Translations under genes and position numbers: made by a program | NCBI GenBank assembly: GCA_963735115.1 | Contig: CAVTJR010000001.1 | Location: 1,550,001-1,614,000, forward strand | From: JAKACA01 sp963735115 | GTDB taxonomy: Bacteria > Actinomycetota > Acidimicrobiia > Acidimicrobiales > Bog-793 | Direction of reading: 5' to 3' | Length of the DNA: 64,000 nt | Shown: piece after piece, positions 8,235 through 16,713 of the stretch | Layout: each line of letters starts with the position of its first letter | Numbering within the stretch: the stretch's first letter is position 1 | The notes under the pieces: generated by a model | What the model was told of the DNA's origin: nothing | Database searches by the model: none | Seen by the model: only the letters and a program-made list of their open reading frames with translations

Positions 8235-8855
8235 GTGACGTCCCCCACAACGACGGATCCGACCCCGATCGACTTCTGGTTCGACCCGATCTGCCCCTGG
8301 GCGTGGATCACCTCGCGCTGGGTCCTCGAGGTGGAGAAGGTGCGGCCGATCGCCGCCCGCTGGCACATCATGTCGCTCGCCTACCTGAACTCCGAGAAGG
8401 ACATCCCGGAGGACTATCGCACGCGGCTCGAGGCCGCCTGGGGCCCCGTACGCGTCATCACGGCGGCGCAGGAGCGCTTCGGTGACGACGTCGTCCTGCC
8501 CCTCTACACGGCGCTCGGCACCCGCTTTCACAACGAGCACCGCCGTGAGGAGTCCTCCGTCGCCGAGGCCATCGCCGAGGTTGGCCTGCCGGCCGAGCTG
8601 ATCGATGCAGCCACGAGCACCGAGTACGACGAGGCCATCAAGAAGTCCCACCACGAGGGGATGGACCCGGTCGGTTACGAGGTCGGCACTCCCGTGATCC
8701 ACGTCGAGGGCGTCGCCTTCTTCGGTCCGGTCGTCACGCCCATCCCCCGCGGCGACGCCGCCGGCAGGCTGTGGGACGGAGTGCTGCTCGTGGCCGGCAC
8801 CGACGGGTTCTACGAGCTGAAGCGGACGAGGACTCGCGAGCCCATCTTCGACTGA
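8235..8855 (+). CDS. DsbA-family reductase of the mycothiol-dependent Rv2466c type
   Basis: A 206-residue thioredoxin-fold protein closely resembling actinobacterial Rv2466c-type nitroreductases. The active-site region reads FDPICPWAWITSRW at about residues 16-29; MSLAYLN, VGTPVIHVEGVAFFGPV and FYELKRTRT are matching family segments. It has a single active-site cysteine in CPWA; the second cysteine of a CxxC motif is an alanine, so a monothiol mechanism is likely. The presence of this family supports a mycothiol-making actinobacterium. GTG start, with AGAGGAG about six bases upstream. Confidence 0.85.
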   Translation: MTSPTTTDPTPIDFWFDPICPWAWITSRWVLEVEKVRPIAARWHIMSLAYLNSEKDIPEDYRTRLEAAWGPVRVITAAQERFGDDVVLPLYTALGTRFHNEHRREESSVAEAIAEVGLPAELIDAATSTEYDEAIKKSHHEGMDPVGYEVGTPVIHVEGVAFFGPVVTPIPRGDAAGRLWDGVLLVAGTDGFYELKRTRTREPIFD

Positions 8856-8864
8856 GGCCCGGCG

Positions 8865-8905
8865 GTGCCGACACGGAGGCCGGCCGTGCCGACACGGAGG
8901 CCGGC
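8865..8905. repeat. Two 20-bp direct repeats, 21-bp period
   Basis: GTGCCGACACGGAGGCCGGC occurs at 8865-8884 and again at 8886-8905, between two convergent genes. A GC-rich inverted repeat (GCCGGCGCCGGC) overlaps the second copy and may act as a bidirectional terminator. Confidence 0.6.
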
Positions 8906-8930
8906 GCCGGCCTGCCGGCGCTGCCGGGCC

Positions 8931-10364
8931 TCAGGGCGCCGAGGAGAGCACGTGGGCGACGGAAGCCGTCACCGCCTTGGCCGTCGGCAGGTGCAGCATC
9001 TCGTTGGGGCCGTGGGCGTTCGACTCCGGGCCGAGAACGCCGGTCACGAGGAACTGGGCGCCGGGGTACTGCTCGCGCAGGGCGCTGAGGAAGGGGATCG
9101 TCCCTCCTTCGCCTGCCGCTCCGGACGGCTGGCCGAAGTAGCTCACGGACGCCTGCTCGACGGCTTCCGCCAGCCACGGCGCCGTCGGAGGCGCATCGAA
9201 GCCCTTTGCCCCCTCCGCCGTCACCGCCACCCTGGCACCGTCGGGCGGGTCGTCGCACAGCACCTGAGCGAGGCGGGCGGCGGCCGCCGGCGCGTCGGCG
9301 CTCGGGGGGAGTCGCATGGCGATCCGCCCGGTCGTGAAGGGCCGCAGCACGTTGCCTCCGTCGCCCACAGAAGGCACGCCGTCCATCCCCACGAGAGCGA
9401 GCGAGGGCGCCCAGGTGCGGGCGAGCACCCGCTCGAGGGCGTCGGCACCGCCGAGCCGAAGACCGGGAACGGTCGGGAACCCGTCGACGGCGCCCTCACC
9501 GAGGGTGGCGACGAGGGCTTCCGCCTCACTCCGGCGTATCTCGGGGATGGGGGCGTTGCACTCCTCGAGGAGGATGGCGCCCGTCTCCTCGTCCTCGATG
9601 CGGGAGAGGAGCCGGCGAAGGATGCGGAACGACGAGGGCACGACGCCGCCGGCCGATCCGCTGTGGACGCCTTCGGTGAGCACGTCGACGCGGATCTCGG
9701 CGGACAGCAGCCCGCGCAGCGACGTGGTCGTCCAGAGCCGGTCGTAGGTGGGGCAGCCGGAGTCGAGGCACACGACGAGGCACGGACCACCGGATCCGAA
9801 ACGGGCAGCCAGCAGCTCGAGATAGGCGGCCAGGTGCGGGCTGCCGCTCTCCTCGCTCGCCTCGATGAGCACGATGCAGCGGCCGTGCTCGAGTCCGCAC
9901 TCGTGCAGCGCCTGCAAGGCCCCGACGGCGGCAAAGACCGAGTAGCCGTCGTCAGCGCTGCCGCGACCGTAGAGGCGGTCGCCCTCGCGTACGGGCACGA
10001 AGGGGTCGAGCCCTTTGCGCCAGGCGCCGAGGGGCGGCTGCTTGTCGAGGTGCCCGTAGAGGAGAGTGGGAGCCTCCCCCGAGCTCCCGTGACCCGCCGT
10101 CGGGGGCAACTCGGCCACGATGACGGGTGTGAGGCCGGGCAGCTGCACGAGCTCGGCCTCGAGGCCGGCCATCGGCCGTGCCCGCACCCAGTCGAGCAGC
10201 AGCTCGGCAGCCGCCTGCAGGTGGCCGTGGCTCGCCCACTCGGGGTCGAAGGCGGGCGACAGGCACGGGATCCTGACGTAACCCTCCAGCGCCGCCAACG
10301 CGTCGTGCTCGAAGAGGCGATCCGCCGCCTCCAGCAGCTCGGGACCTGCGGCCTCCGTCATCAC
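8931..10364 (-). CDS. M20-family metallopeptidase (dipeptidase/acylase type)
   Basis: A 477-residue zinc peptidase of the M20 family, closest in layout to CNDP-like dipeptidases. Metal-binding and catalytic segments in order: LLYGHLDKQP, GRGSADDGYS, EASEESGSP and a C-terminal SNAHGPNEMLHL; the lid/dimerisation domain (TEGVHSGSAGGVVPSSF) lies between. It hydrolyses small peptides or N-acyl amino acids; the natural substrate cannot be read from sequence. Its start overlaps the stop of the upstream methyltransferase by four bases, so it is the last gene of a minus-strand acyl-CoA dehydrogenase / methyltransferase / peptidase set. Confidence 0.88.
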   Translation of the reverse strand: MMTEAAGPELLEAADRLFEHDALAALEGYVRIPCLSPAFDPEWASHGHLQAAAELLLDWVRARPMAGLEAELVQLPGLTPVIVAELPPTAGHGSSGEAPTLLYGHLDKQPPLGAWRKGLDPFVPVREGDRLYGRGSADDGYSVFAAVGALQALHECGLEHGRCIVLIEASEESGSPHLAAYLELLAARFGSGGPCLVVCLDSGCPTYDRLWTTTSLRGLLSAEIRVDVLTEGVHSGSAGGVVPSSFRILRRLLSRIEDEETGAILLEECNAPIPEIRRSEAEALVATLGEGAVDGFPTVPGLRLGGADALERVLARTWAPSLALVGMDGVPSVGDGGNVLRPFTTGRIAMRLPPSADAPAAAARLAQVLCDDPPDGARVAVTAEGAKGFDAPPTAPWLAEAVEQASVSYFGQPSGAAGEGGTIPFLSALREQYPGAQFLVTGVLGPESNAHGPNEMLHLPTAKAVTASVAHVLSSAP

Positions 10365-11023
10365 GAACCTCCCTTGGTGAGCACCGTCCAGGTGCTGATG
10401 CCGTAGCCGGACGTAACGGCGTCCGAAGGCCGCAGGGCCGGCTCGAGCGCCCGGACGACGTCAGCGGCCGGCAAGTAGATGGGAGTCCGCTCGCCGTAGA
10501 CCGACACGAAGACGACTCGACCGCCCGGGCGCAGCACGCGTGCGTACTCAGCCGGAAACAGGTACATGTTCACCGCCACGAGGGCGTCCAGCGTGCCGGT
10601 GGGAAACGGCAGCCTGCAGGCGTCGGCTCGCACGAGTGCGACCGAGCCCGACCGAGGCGTGCGGGCGAGCATCTCTGCCGACAGGTCCGTCGAGACGACG
10701 AAGTCGAAGTGCTCGAGCAGGAGTGCTGTCTGCAACCCGATTCCGCTTCCGATCTCGGCGCACACGCCTCCCTTCGGCACCCCACCGCGCCGCAGGACGT
10801 CGCGCAGCGGACGAAGGCGCTCCTCGCCCGCACGCGTGTGCCACTCGGGGGCGAGGGCGTCGAACAGCTCGGTGACACGTGTGAGCAGCTCCGGCGTCCA
10901 ACCGGCCGGGTTGAAGGCCAGCTCGCGTGTGAGCGCCTGCATCGCTTCGTAGTTGCCCGGACCCTGATCGGTCGTCGGCTTCGACGCGTCGGTCGGTAGC
11001 TCGCGCAAGGGCACGCCGGGCAT
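10361..11023 (-). CDS. Class I SAM-dependent methyltransferase
   Basis: A 220-residue methyltransferase. Motif I is VCAEIGSGIGLQTALLL (about residues 86-102), followed by STDLSAEMLARTP, a VRADACRLPFP motif and LRPGGRVVFVSVYG. The substrate is unknown. It begins 13 bases after the acyl-CoA dehydrogenase stop and overlaps the peptidase start by four bases, which suggests one transcript, though the three enzymes do not form an obvious pathway. Confidence 0.8.
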   Translation of the reverse strand: MPGVPLRELPTDASKPTTDQGPGNYEAMQALTRELAFNPAGWTPELLTRVTELFDALAPEWHTRAGEERLRPLRDVLRRGGVPKGGVCAEIGSGIGLQTALLLEHFDFVVSTDLSAEMLARTPRSGSVALVRADACRLPFPTGTLDALVAVNMYLFPAEYARVLRPGGRVVFVSVYGERTPIYLPAADVVRALEPALRPSDAVTSGYGISTWTVLTKGGS

Positions 11024-11036
11024 GGGCGATCGACGA

Positions 11037-12191
11037 TCAGTACGACTTCGGGAGCCCGAGCGAGTGCTGGGCGACGAAGTTGAGGATCATCTCCCGGCTG
11101 ACGGGCGCCGTTCGCAGGAGGCGCGCGGTGCCCCAGAGGTCGGCGAGGCCGAACGCGGACGCCAGCCCGTTGCCGCCGTAGGTCTGGATCGCCTGGTCGA
11201 GGGCGCCGAGGGAGGCTTCGGCAGCGGCGTACTTGGCCATGTTGGCGGCTTCACCCGCCTCGAGGCCTGCGTCGTAGCACCAGGCAGCCTTTGTGAGCAT
11301 CAGACGTGCGAGCTCGAGCTCGATCTTCGCCTTGGCGAGGGGGTGAGCGACCCCCTGGTGGGCGCCGATGGGACGGTCCCAGACCCTGCGTTCCCTCGCG
11401 TAGGCGGCCGCCCGGTCGAGGGCGTAGCGGCCGATGCCGCACGAGACGGCCGCTGCCATCAACCGCTCCGGGTTCAGGCCGGCGAACACCTGGTGGAGCC
11501 CGTCGCCCTCCCTCCCGAGGAGGCGGTCCTCCCCGAGGACGCAGTCGTCGAAGTAGATCGTGAACTGTTTCTCGGGGGCGGCGATCTCGACGGGGATGAG
11601 GCGGGCCTCGAAACCCTTCACGTCAATGTCCGCCACGAAGAGCGAGAGCCGGGCCCTGCCCGTCGCCTCGTCGGTGCCCGTACGGGCGACGACGATGACC
11701 GCCTCGGCTTCGTCGACGCCGGAGATGTAGTACTTCGTGCCGTTGAGTCGCCAGACGTCGCCGTCCTTGTGTGCCGTCGTGGAGATGCGGTGCGAGTTGG
11801 AGCCGGCATCCGGCTCGGTGATGGCAAAGGCCATCTTGGACTCGCCGGTGGCCAGGGTGGGGAGCCAGCGCTGCTTCTGGGCCTCGGAGCCGTGCGTCGC
11901 GAGGAGGGTGGCGCAGATGGCGGGCGACACGAGGATGAGCAACAAGGGGCAGCCGGCGGCTGCCACCTCCTCGCAGACGATCGTCAGCTCGGAGATGCCC
12001 ATGCCGCCGCCCCCGTAGGCCTCCGGCAGATGCACCCCGAGAAACCCGCCGCGGCCCAGCTCCGCCCACAGCTCATCAGGCTTGGCCCCCTCGCGGGTCT
12101 TGGCCTGGAAGTACTCGTGGCCGTAGCCGCCGGCGATGCCGGCGACGGCCGCCTTGAGCAGCTCCTGCTCGGGGGTGAGGCGGAAATCCAT
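11037..12191 (-). CDS. Acyl-CoA dehydrogenase
   Basis: A 384-residue FAD acyl-CoA dehydrogenase. The N-terminal helical domain begins MDFRLTPEQELL; the FAD/substrate region has AFAITEPDAGSNSH and TKYYISG; the C-terminal domain ends QTYGGNGLA and APVSREMILNF. The usual medium-chain catalytic Glu position near the C-terminus is replaced by the APVSREM segment, while GLNPERLMAAA supplies a glutamate at the position used as base in isovaleryl-CoA and long-chain enzymes. This would fit oxidation of branched acyl-CoAs, plausible given the 2-oxoacid dehydrogenase nearby, but is inference. The frame continues upstream across glmU; ATG 12191 matches the family N-terminus. Confidence 0.88.
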   Translation of the reverse strand: MDFRLTPEQELLKAAVAGIAGGYGHEYFQAKTREGAKPDELWAELGRGGFLGVHLPEAYGGGGMGISELTIVCEEVAAAGCPLLLILVSPAICATLLATHGSEAQKQRWLPTLATGESKMAFAITEPDAGSNSHRISTTAHKDGDVWRLNGTKYYISGVDEAEAVIVVARTGTDEATGRARLSLFVADIDVKGFEARLIPVEIAAPEKQFTIYFDDCVLGEDRLLGREGDGLHQVFAGLNPERLMAAAVSCGIGRYALDRAAAYARERRVWDRPIGAHQGVAHPLAKAKIELELARLMLTKAAWCYDAGLEAGEAANMAKYAAAEASLGALDQAIQTYGGNGLASAFGLADLWGTARLLRTAPVSREMILNFVAQHSLGLPKSY

Positions 12192-12312
12192 CGCTCGGCA
12201 CACTAACGGGAGGCCCCCGCTCGGTGCCGTAGGCCCCCCAGGCAATGCCGAGCGCAGACGCCGACGCACAGCTATGGTCGGATCCGTCGGACAGTCGGAG
12301 GTGGTGCCAGGA

Positions 12313-13443
12313 ATGACCGTCAGGGTGAGGCCCAACCCGCGCCCGTTGTCCGCCATTGTGCTGGCGGCTGGCGAGGGCACACGGATGAGATCGAGTACCC
12401 CGAAGCCGCTCCATCGCCTCTGCGGGCGGCCGATGATCCTGCACGTTCTCGATGCCCTGGCGGAGCTCCCTGTCGACCGCGTCGTGATCGTCGTCGGCCA
12501 CAACGCCAACGAGGTCGTGAAAACGATCCAGGCGGAGGCACCCGGCGACCTGACGATCGAGTTCGTCGAGCAGCTCGAGCCGCGGGGCACGGGCGACGCC
12601 GTCGCGGTCGGGCTGACGGGCTTCCCCGATTCGTTCGGCAGCGACCTCGACGAGGGCGATCTCGTCGTCCTGCCGGGCGACACCCCGCTCGTGCGGCCGG
12701 CCACGCTCGCCCATCTCGTCCGGGAGCACCGCCTCCTCGACGCCGCCGCCACCGTGCTGACGGCCAAGCTGGAGGACCCGTTCGGGTACTCGCGGGTGCT
12801 CCGCTCCAAGGACGGCCGGGTGTCGCGCATCCTCGACGACGCCGACTGCTCGCCGGAGGAGCTCGACGTCGACGAGGTGGCCTCGCAGATCTACTGCTTC
12901 CGCCACAGCGTGCTGGCGCCGGCGCTGCGCCGACTCTCGCCCGACAACCCCCTCGGCGAGTACTTCCTCACCGACACGATCGAGGTGCTGCACGGCGCCG
13001 GCTACACGGTGACGACGGTCGTGTCGGGCGATCCGATGGAAGCGGCCGGCGTCAACGACCGCTCGCAGCTCGCCGCCGCCGAAGCGGAGTTGCGCTCGCG
13101 CGTCAACGACCGCTGGATGCGGCGGGGCGTCACCATGTGGGACCCGGAGGCGACCTACATCGACGTCACGGTGCTGCTCGACCCTGACGTGACGCTGCTG
13201 CCGGGTGTGGTGCTGGAGGGGAGCACCCGCATTGGCGAGGGATCCGTCATCGGGCCCAACTGTCATCTCACCGACTGCGACGTCGGCGAGGGCGTGCGCA
13301 TCACCCACAGCGTCGGTGAGCGAGCCGTCATCGAGGACCACGTCGTCGTCGGCGCCTTCTCCGTGCTCGAGCCCGGGACCCGGCTGGCGCGAGGCGAGCG
13401 CCTCGGGGCATTCTTCGGGGCAAGCCCGCCGGCAGGGGGATAG
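12313..13443 (+). CDS. glmU: UDP-N-acetylglucosamine pyrophosphorylase, GlmU-type, truncated C-terminus
   Basis: A 376-residue GlmU-like protein. The N-terminal nucleotidyltransferase domain is complete: LAAGEGTRMRSSTPKPLHR (signature loop), VVIVVGHNANEV, PRGTGDAV and VVLPGDTPL. The left-handed beta-helix begins (TYIDVTVLLDPDV, GEGSVIGPNC) but ends near GAFSVLEPGTRL, about 80-120 residues short of typical GlmU. The missing part contains the acetyltransferase histidine and acetyl-CoA site, so only UTP-dependent uridylyl transfer is expected. The next gene starts 28 bases later, leaving no room for the missing domain. ATG 12313 has GGAGGTGG upstream. Likely co-transcribed with prs. Confidence 0.88.
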   Translation: MTVRVRPNPRPLSAIVLAAGEGTRMRSSTPKPLHRLCGRPMILHVLDALAELPVDRVVIVVGHNANEVVKTIQAEAPGDLTIEFVEQLEPRGTGDAVAVGLTGFPDSFGSDLDEGDLVVLPGDTPLVRPATLAHLVREHRLLDAAATVLTAKLEDPFGYSRVLRSKDGRVSRILDDADCSPEELDVDEVASQIYCFRHSVLAPALRRLSPDNPLGEYFLTDTIEVLHGAGYTVTTVVSGDPMEAAGVNDRSQLAAAEAELRSRVNDRWMRRGVTMWDPEATYIDVTVLLDPDVTLLPGVVLEGSTRIGEGSVIGPNCHLTDCDVGEGVRITHSVGERAVIEDHVVVGAFSVLEPGTRLARGERLGAFFGASPPAGG

Positions 13444-13471
13444 ACCGACGCTTCGACGAGAGGACCCGTAG

Positions 13472-14443
13472 ATGGAGCTGGTGCCGACCCGCCGCTTGGA
13501 GATGGTCACGGGGCGCTCGCACCCGGATCTGGCCGTCGAGATCGCCCAGTGCCTCGGCATCTCGCTCGGCGAGACGAACCTGCGAGAGTTCGCCGACAGC
13601 GAGATCCATTGCCGTTACGGGAGCTCCATTCGGGGAGTCGACCTCTTCATCGTGCAGACCCATGCCGCCCCGGTGAACGACTCGATCATGGAGCAGCTCA
13701 TCATGATCGACGCCGCCAAGCGTGCCTCCGCCAAGCGGATCACCGCTGTCTGCCCCTACTACGGCTACTCGCGCCAGGACCGCAAGTCGACCGGGCGTGA
13801 GCCGATCACCGCCAAGCTCGTGGCCGACCTCTTCTCGGCCGCCGGCGCCGACCGGGTAGTGAGCGTGGATCTGCACTCGGGGCAGATTCAGGGCTTCTTC
13901 GATGGGCCGGTCGACCATCTGACGGCCGCGCCCGTGCTGCTCGACTACTTGCGCCGCGAGCAGTCGAGCGGCGCCGTCGTCGTCGCCCCCGACGCCGGCC
14001 GCGTGAAGGTGGCCGAGAGCTTTGCCCAAAAGCTCGGGGCTGACCTCGCTCTCGTGCACAAGCGGCGCCAAGGCCCGCGCTCGGACCAGGTCGAGGCCCG
14101 CGACATCGTCGGCGACGTCAAGGACCGCTGCTGCGTCATCATCGACGACATCATCGGCACGGCCGGAACCGTCTGTGCGGCCGCTGAGCGGCTGACGGAG
14201 GAGGGTGCCACCGAGGTCTGGGCGATGGCCACCCATGCCGTCCTCTCCGGCCCGGCGCTCGACCGCCTGAAGGCTGCTCCGATCTCGAGGGTGATCGTGA
14301 CGAACACCCTCCCACTTCCCCCTGAGCGGCGCATCGACAAGATCGAGGTGCTCTCTGTGGCGAAGATCATCGCCGACGCCATCGACGCCGTCTTCGAGGA
14401 CACCTCCGTCTCCGAGATCTTCGGCGGTCAGAACCTGCTCTGA
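13472..14443 (+). CDS. prs: Ribose-phosphate pyrophosphokinase
   Basis: A 323-residue PRPP synthase making phosphoribosyl pyrophosphate from ribose-5-phosphate and ATP for nucleotide, His and Trp synthesis. Conserved segments: FADSEIHCRYGSSIRG, CPYYGYSRQDRK (ATP site), SVDLHSGQIQGFF and the PRPP loop CVIIDDIIGTAGT at about residues 222-234. Length is typical (about 310-325). ATG 13472 has AGAGGA upstream. The glmU-prs pair is a common bacterial arrangement; rplY and pth, which usually follow, are displaced by a methyltransferase gene. Confidence 0.97.
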   Translation: MELVPTRRLEMVTGRSHPDLAVEIAQCLGISLGETNLREFADSEIHCRYGSSIRGVDLFIVQTHAAPVNDSIMEQLIMIDAAKRASAKRITAVCPYYGYSRQDRKSTGREPITAKLVADLFSAAGADRVVSVDLHSGQIQGFFDGPVDHLTAAPVLLDYLRREQSSGAVVVAPDAGRVKVAESFAQKLGADLALVHKRRQGPRSDQVEARDIVGDVKDRCCVIIDDIIGTAGTVCAAAERLTEEGATEVWAMATHAVLSGPALDRLKAAPISRVIVTNTLPLPPERRIDKIEVLSVAKIIADAIDAVFEDTSVSEIFGGQNLL

Positions 14444-14495
14444 GTCGCCTGTCCCCGGGGAGGCGGTGGAGTTCCTCGTTTGGGCGGTTTGACAG

Positions 14496-15305
14496 ATGCC
14501 CCTCAACCCCGCTTTGCTGAGGCACATGACCACCGAAGACCAGCTGCTGGACATTGCGCAATTGGCGCGAGACGTTGGGGACTTCCAACAGCAGCTGACG
14601 ATGGTCAAATCCGGGCTGGCGCCCAGCGAAGAATGGTACCCATATGAATCGCTGAGCAATGCTCTTCATCTGGATCGTCTGTTGACCGGCGACAGTCGAA
14701 GTCTGGCCACCCTTGCGAGAGGGCTCCCTATCGCCGACATCGGCGCCGCCGACGGTGACATGGCTTTCTATCTGGCATCTCGAGGTCTTCAGGTCGACAT
14801 CGTTGACTACGGACCTACGAACTGGAACGGTCTACGAGGTGCTCGATTGCTTCAGCAGCACTTCGGTGATGCCGTTTCGATCCATGAGGTAGATCTCGAT
14901 TCGCAGTTCTCTCTGCCTCGACCACATTACGGGCTCGCGTTAGTACTCGGTTTGCTCTACCATCTGCAGAACCCGTTCTACGTTTTCAAACACCTGGCTA
15001 TGGTCGCCGACAACATCATCTTTTCTACGAGGATTGCGGCCACGACACCCGATGGACACCTCGCGCTGACCGACTATCCGCTTGCCTACCTCGTTGACCC
15101 ACACGAGATGAACAACGACCCGACTAACTACTGGGTGTTCTCCCGGGCGGCTCTGTTGCGGCTACTGGAGCGCACGGGATGGCGCGTCGTCGACGAGATG
15201 ACGGTCGGCCGCACGGAGGGCGACTCCGACCCAGTGAGGGCGGATCGGGATGAGCGCGCCTTTGTGCGGGCTGTGAGCGTCAGTCGAGTCGGGATGGCGA
15301 CATAA
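14496..15305 (+). CDS. SAM-dependent methyltransferase (DUF1698/CmoB-like)
   Basis: A 269-residue methyltransferase. EEWYPYESLSNALHLDRLL precedes motif I IADIGAADGDMAFYLASRG (about residues 79-97), then VDIVDYG and LGLLYHLQNPFYVFKHL, the segment typical of DUF1698 proteins. These often act in glycan or specialised metabolism; the substrate is unknown. It interrupts the prs-rplY-pth run and is less GC-rich than its neighbours, which suggests acquisition. ATG 14526, preceded by TGAGG, is an alternative start. Confidence 0.75.
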   Translation: MPLNPALLRHMTTEDQLLDIAQLARDVGDFQQQLTMVKSGLAPSEEWYPYESLSNALHLDRLLTGDSRSLATLARGLPIADIGAADGDMAFYLASRGLQVDIVDYGPTNWNGLRGARLLQQHFGDAVSIHEVDLDSQFSLPRPHYGLALVLGLLYHLQNPFYVFKHLAMVADNIIFSTRIAATTPDGHLALTDYPLAYLVDPHEMNNDPTNYWVFSRAALLRLLERTGWRVVDEMTVGRTEGDSDPVRADRDERAFVRAVSVSRVGMAT

Positions 15306-15452
15306 CAGCCCGCCCTGAGCTGCAGGTCCTCCCCGCGACCGACGAGCCCGCCGGTACGGGTGACCGCCGGCTCGCGAGGATCCCGTAAACTGCTGGGCCG
15401 CAGGTCAAGTCGATCGATCGATCGCACGTCTCTCTCGTAGGAGCTTCCGCTG

Positions 15453-16093
15453 ATGGCTGACATCACACTCGTCGTCGATCCCGCTCGCGAGAGCGGCAGC
15501 CGGCCGAGCGGACGCTTGCGCGCCGCCGGGCGTATCCCGGCCGTCGTCTACGGCCACGGCATCGAGCCCATCCCGGTATCGGTCGACGCCAGGGACCTCC
15601 GTCAGGCCCTCGGGGGGAAGCGGGCTCGCGTGCGCTGCTCCGCCTCGTGATCGGCGACGGCGAGCACCTTGCCATGGCCCGCCAGCTGCAGCGCCATCCC
15701 GTGCGCCACACCGTCATCCATGTCGACTTCCAGGTCGTCGGCCGCGACGAGGTCATCAGCGCCGAGGTCCCGATCGTCCTCGTGGGCGACGCCGTCGCCG
15801 TCCACCGGGAGGACGGCACCGTCGACCAGGAGCGCACCGTCGTGGCCGTCAAGGCCAAGCCAGCCGACCTCCCGCCCAACCTCGAGGTGGACGTCTCCGG
15901 CCTCGAGATCGGGGATTCCATCCGCATCTCCGACATCATCCTGCCTGACGGCGTCGAGCTGGACGAGGACGGGGACAGCCCCGTCGTCGTGGCACACGCT
16001 CCCCGCGCCGTCATCGAGGAAGCGCCTCCTGCGGTCGAAGAGGAGATCACCGAGGCGCCTGCTCCCGACGCCGAGCCGTCGGACGCGAGCTGA
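15453..16093 (+). CDS. rplY: 50S ribosomal protein L25/CTC, split by a frame change
   Basis: A general-stress L25 (CTC) protein that binds 5S rRNA. The first frame encodes the conserved start (LVVDPARESGSRPSGRLRAA, GRIPAVVYGHG) up to LRQALGG; the second frame, from about 15618, resumes with LLRLVIGDGEHLAMARQ, RHTVIHVDFQVV and an acidic tail. The break lies at a run of six Gs (15612-15617); a seventh G would restore one reading frame of about 213 residues. A sequencing error is the simplest explanation. RBS TAGGAG precedes ATG 15453. Confidence 0.88.
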
Positions 16094-16125
16094 AGCTCCC
16101 AAGGACGCTCGGCGCGGGCCGAACC

Positions 16126-16713
16126 GTGGCGACGGCGGACCTCGTCGCCGTCGGCCTCGGCAATCCAGGGCCCGACTACGACGGCTCGCGCCACAATCTC
16201 GGCGCTCTCGCCATCACCTGCCTGGCGGCTCGCCACGGGGCGCGGTTGCGGGCGGAACGGGGCACCTCGTGCACGACCGCATCGGTCCGTACGGGCGGCA
16301 AGCTCATGATCCTGGCGATCCCGCAGACCTACATGAACGACTCCGGCATGGCCGTGCGCCCGCTCGTGAAGCGCTACCTCGGGCCTGAGCCCGGCGAGGG
16401 CCTCGTGATCGTCCACGACGAGCTGGACCTCCCGCCCGGGACGGTGCGCGTCAAGGCCGGCGGGGGCACGGCCGGGCACAACGGCCTGCGCTCGATCGAG
16501 GCCCACCTCCACCGGCGCGACTTCGTGCGCGTGCGCATCGGCATCGGCAAGCCGCCCTCGCGTGCTCGCGGAGTCGACCACGTGCTCAAGCGCCCCTCGA
16601 AGGCGGAGAAGGATCTGCTCGCCGTCTCCGTCGAGGTGGCGGCGGACGCCGTCGAGGCCATCTGCATCGAGGGTGTGGCGGTTGCCATGAACCGGTTCAA
16701 CACCAAGTCATGA
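16126..16713 (+). CDS. pth: Peptidyl-tRNA hydrolase
   Basis: A 195-residue Pth that releases peptides from prematurely dropped peptidyl-tRNA. The catalytic region is VGLGNPGPDYDGSRHNLG with the catalytic His at about residue 23; other conserved segments are PQTYMNDSG, VHDELDLPPG and GTAGHNGLRSI. GTG start, 32 bases after rplY. Its stop overlaps the mfd ATG (ATGA), so the rplY-pth-mfd genes are probably one transcript. Confidence 0.96.
   Translation: MATADLVAVGLGNPGPDYDGSRHNLGALAITCLAARHGARLRAERGTSCTTASVRTGGKLMILAIPQTYMNDSGMAVRPLVKRYLGPEPGEGLVIVHDELDLPPGTVRVKAGGGTAGHNGLRSIEAHLHRRDFVRVRIGIGKPPSRARGVDHVLKRPSKAEKDLLAVSVEVAADAVEAICIEGVAVAMNRFNTKS

Noticed and set aside
12076..13560. 494-codon minus-strand open frame over glmU
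   Set aside because: Antisense to glmU; composition is typical of reverse-complement high-GC coding sequence.
15306..15452. Regulatory repeat CGATCGATCGATCG before rplY
   Set aside because: A simple short tandem repeat without further structure; too little to assign a role.
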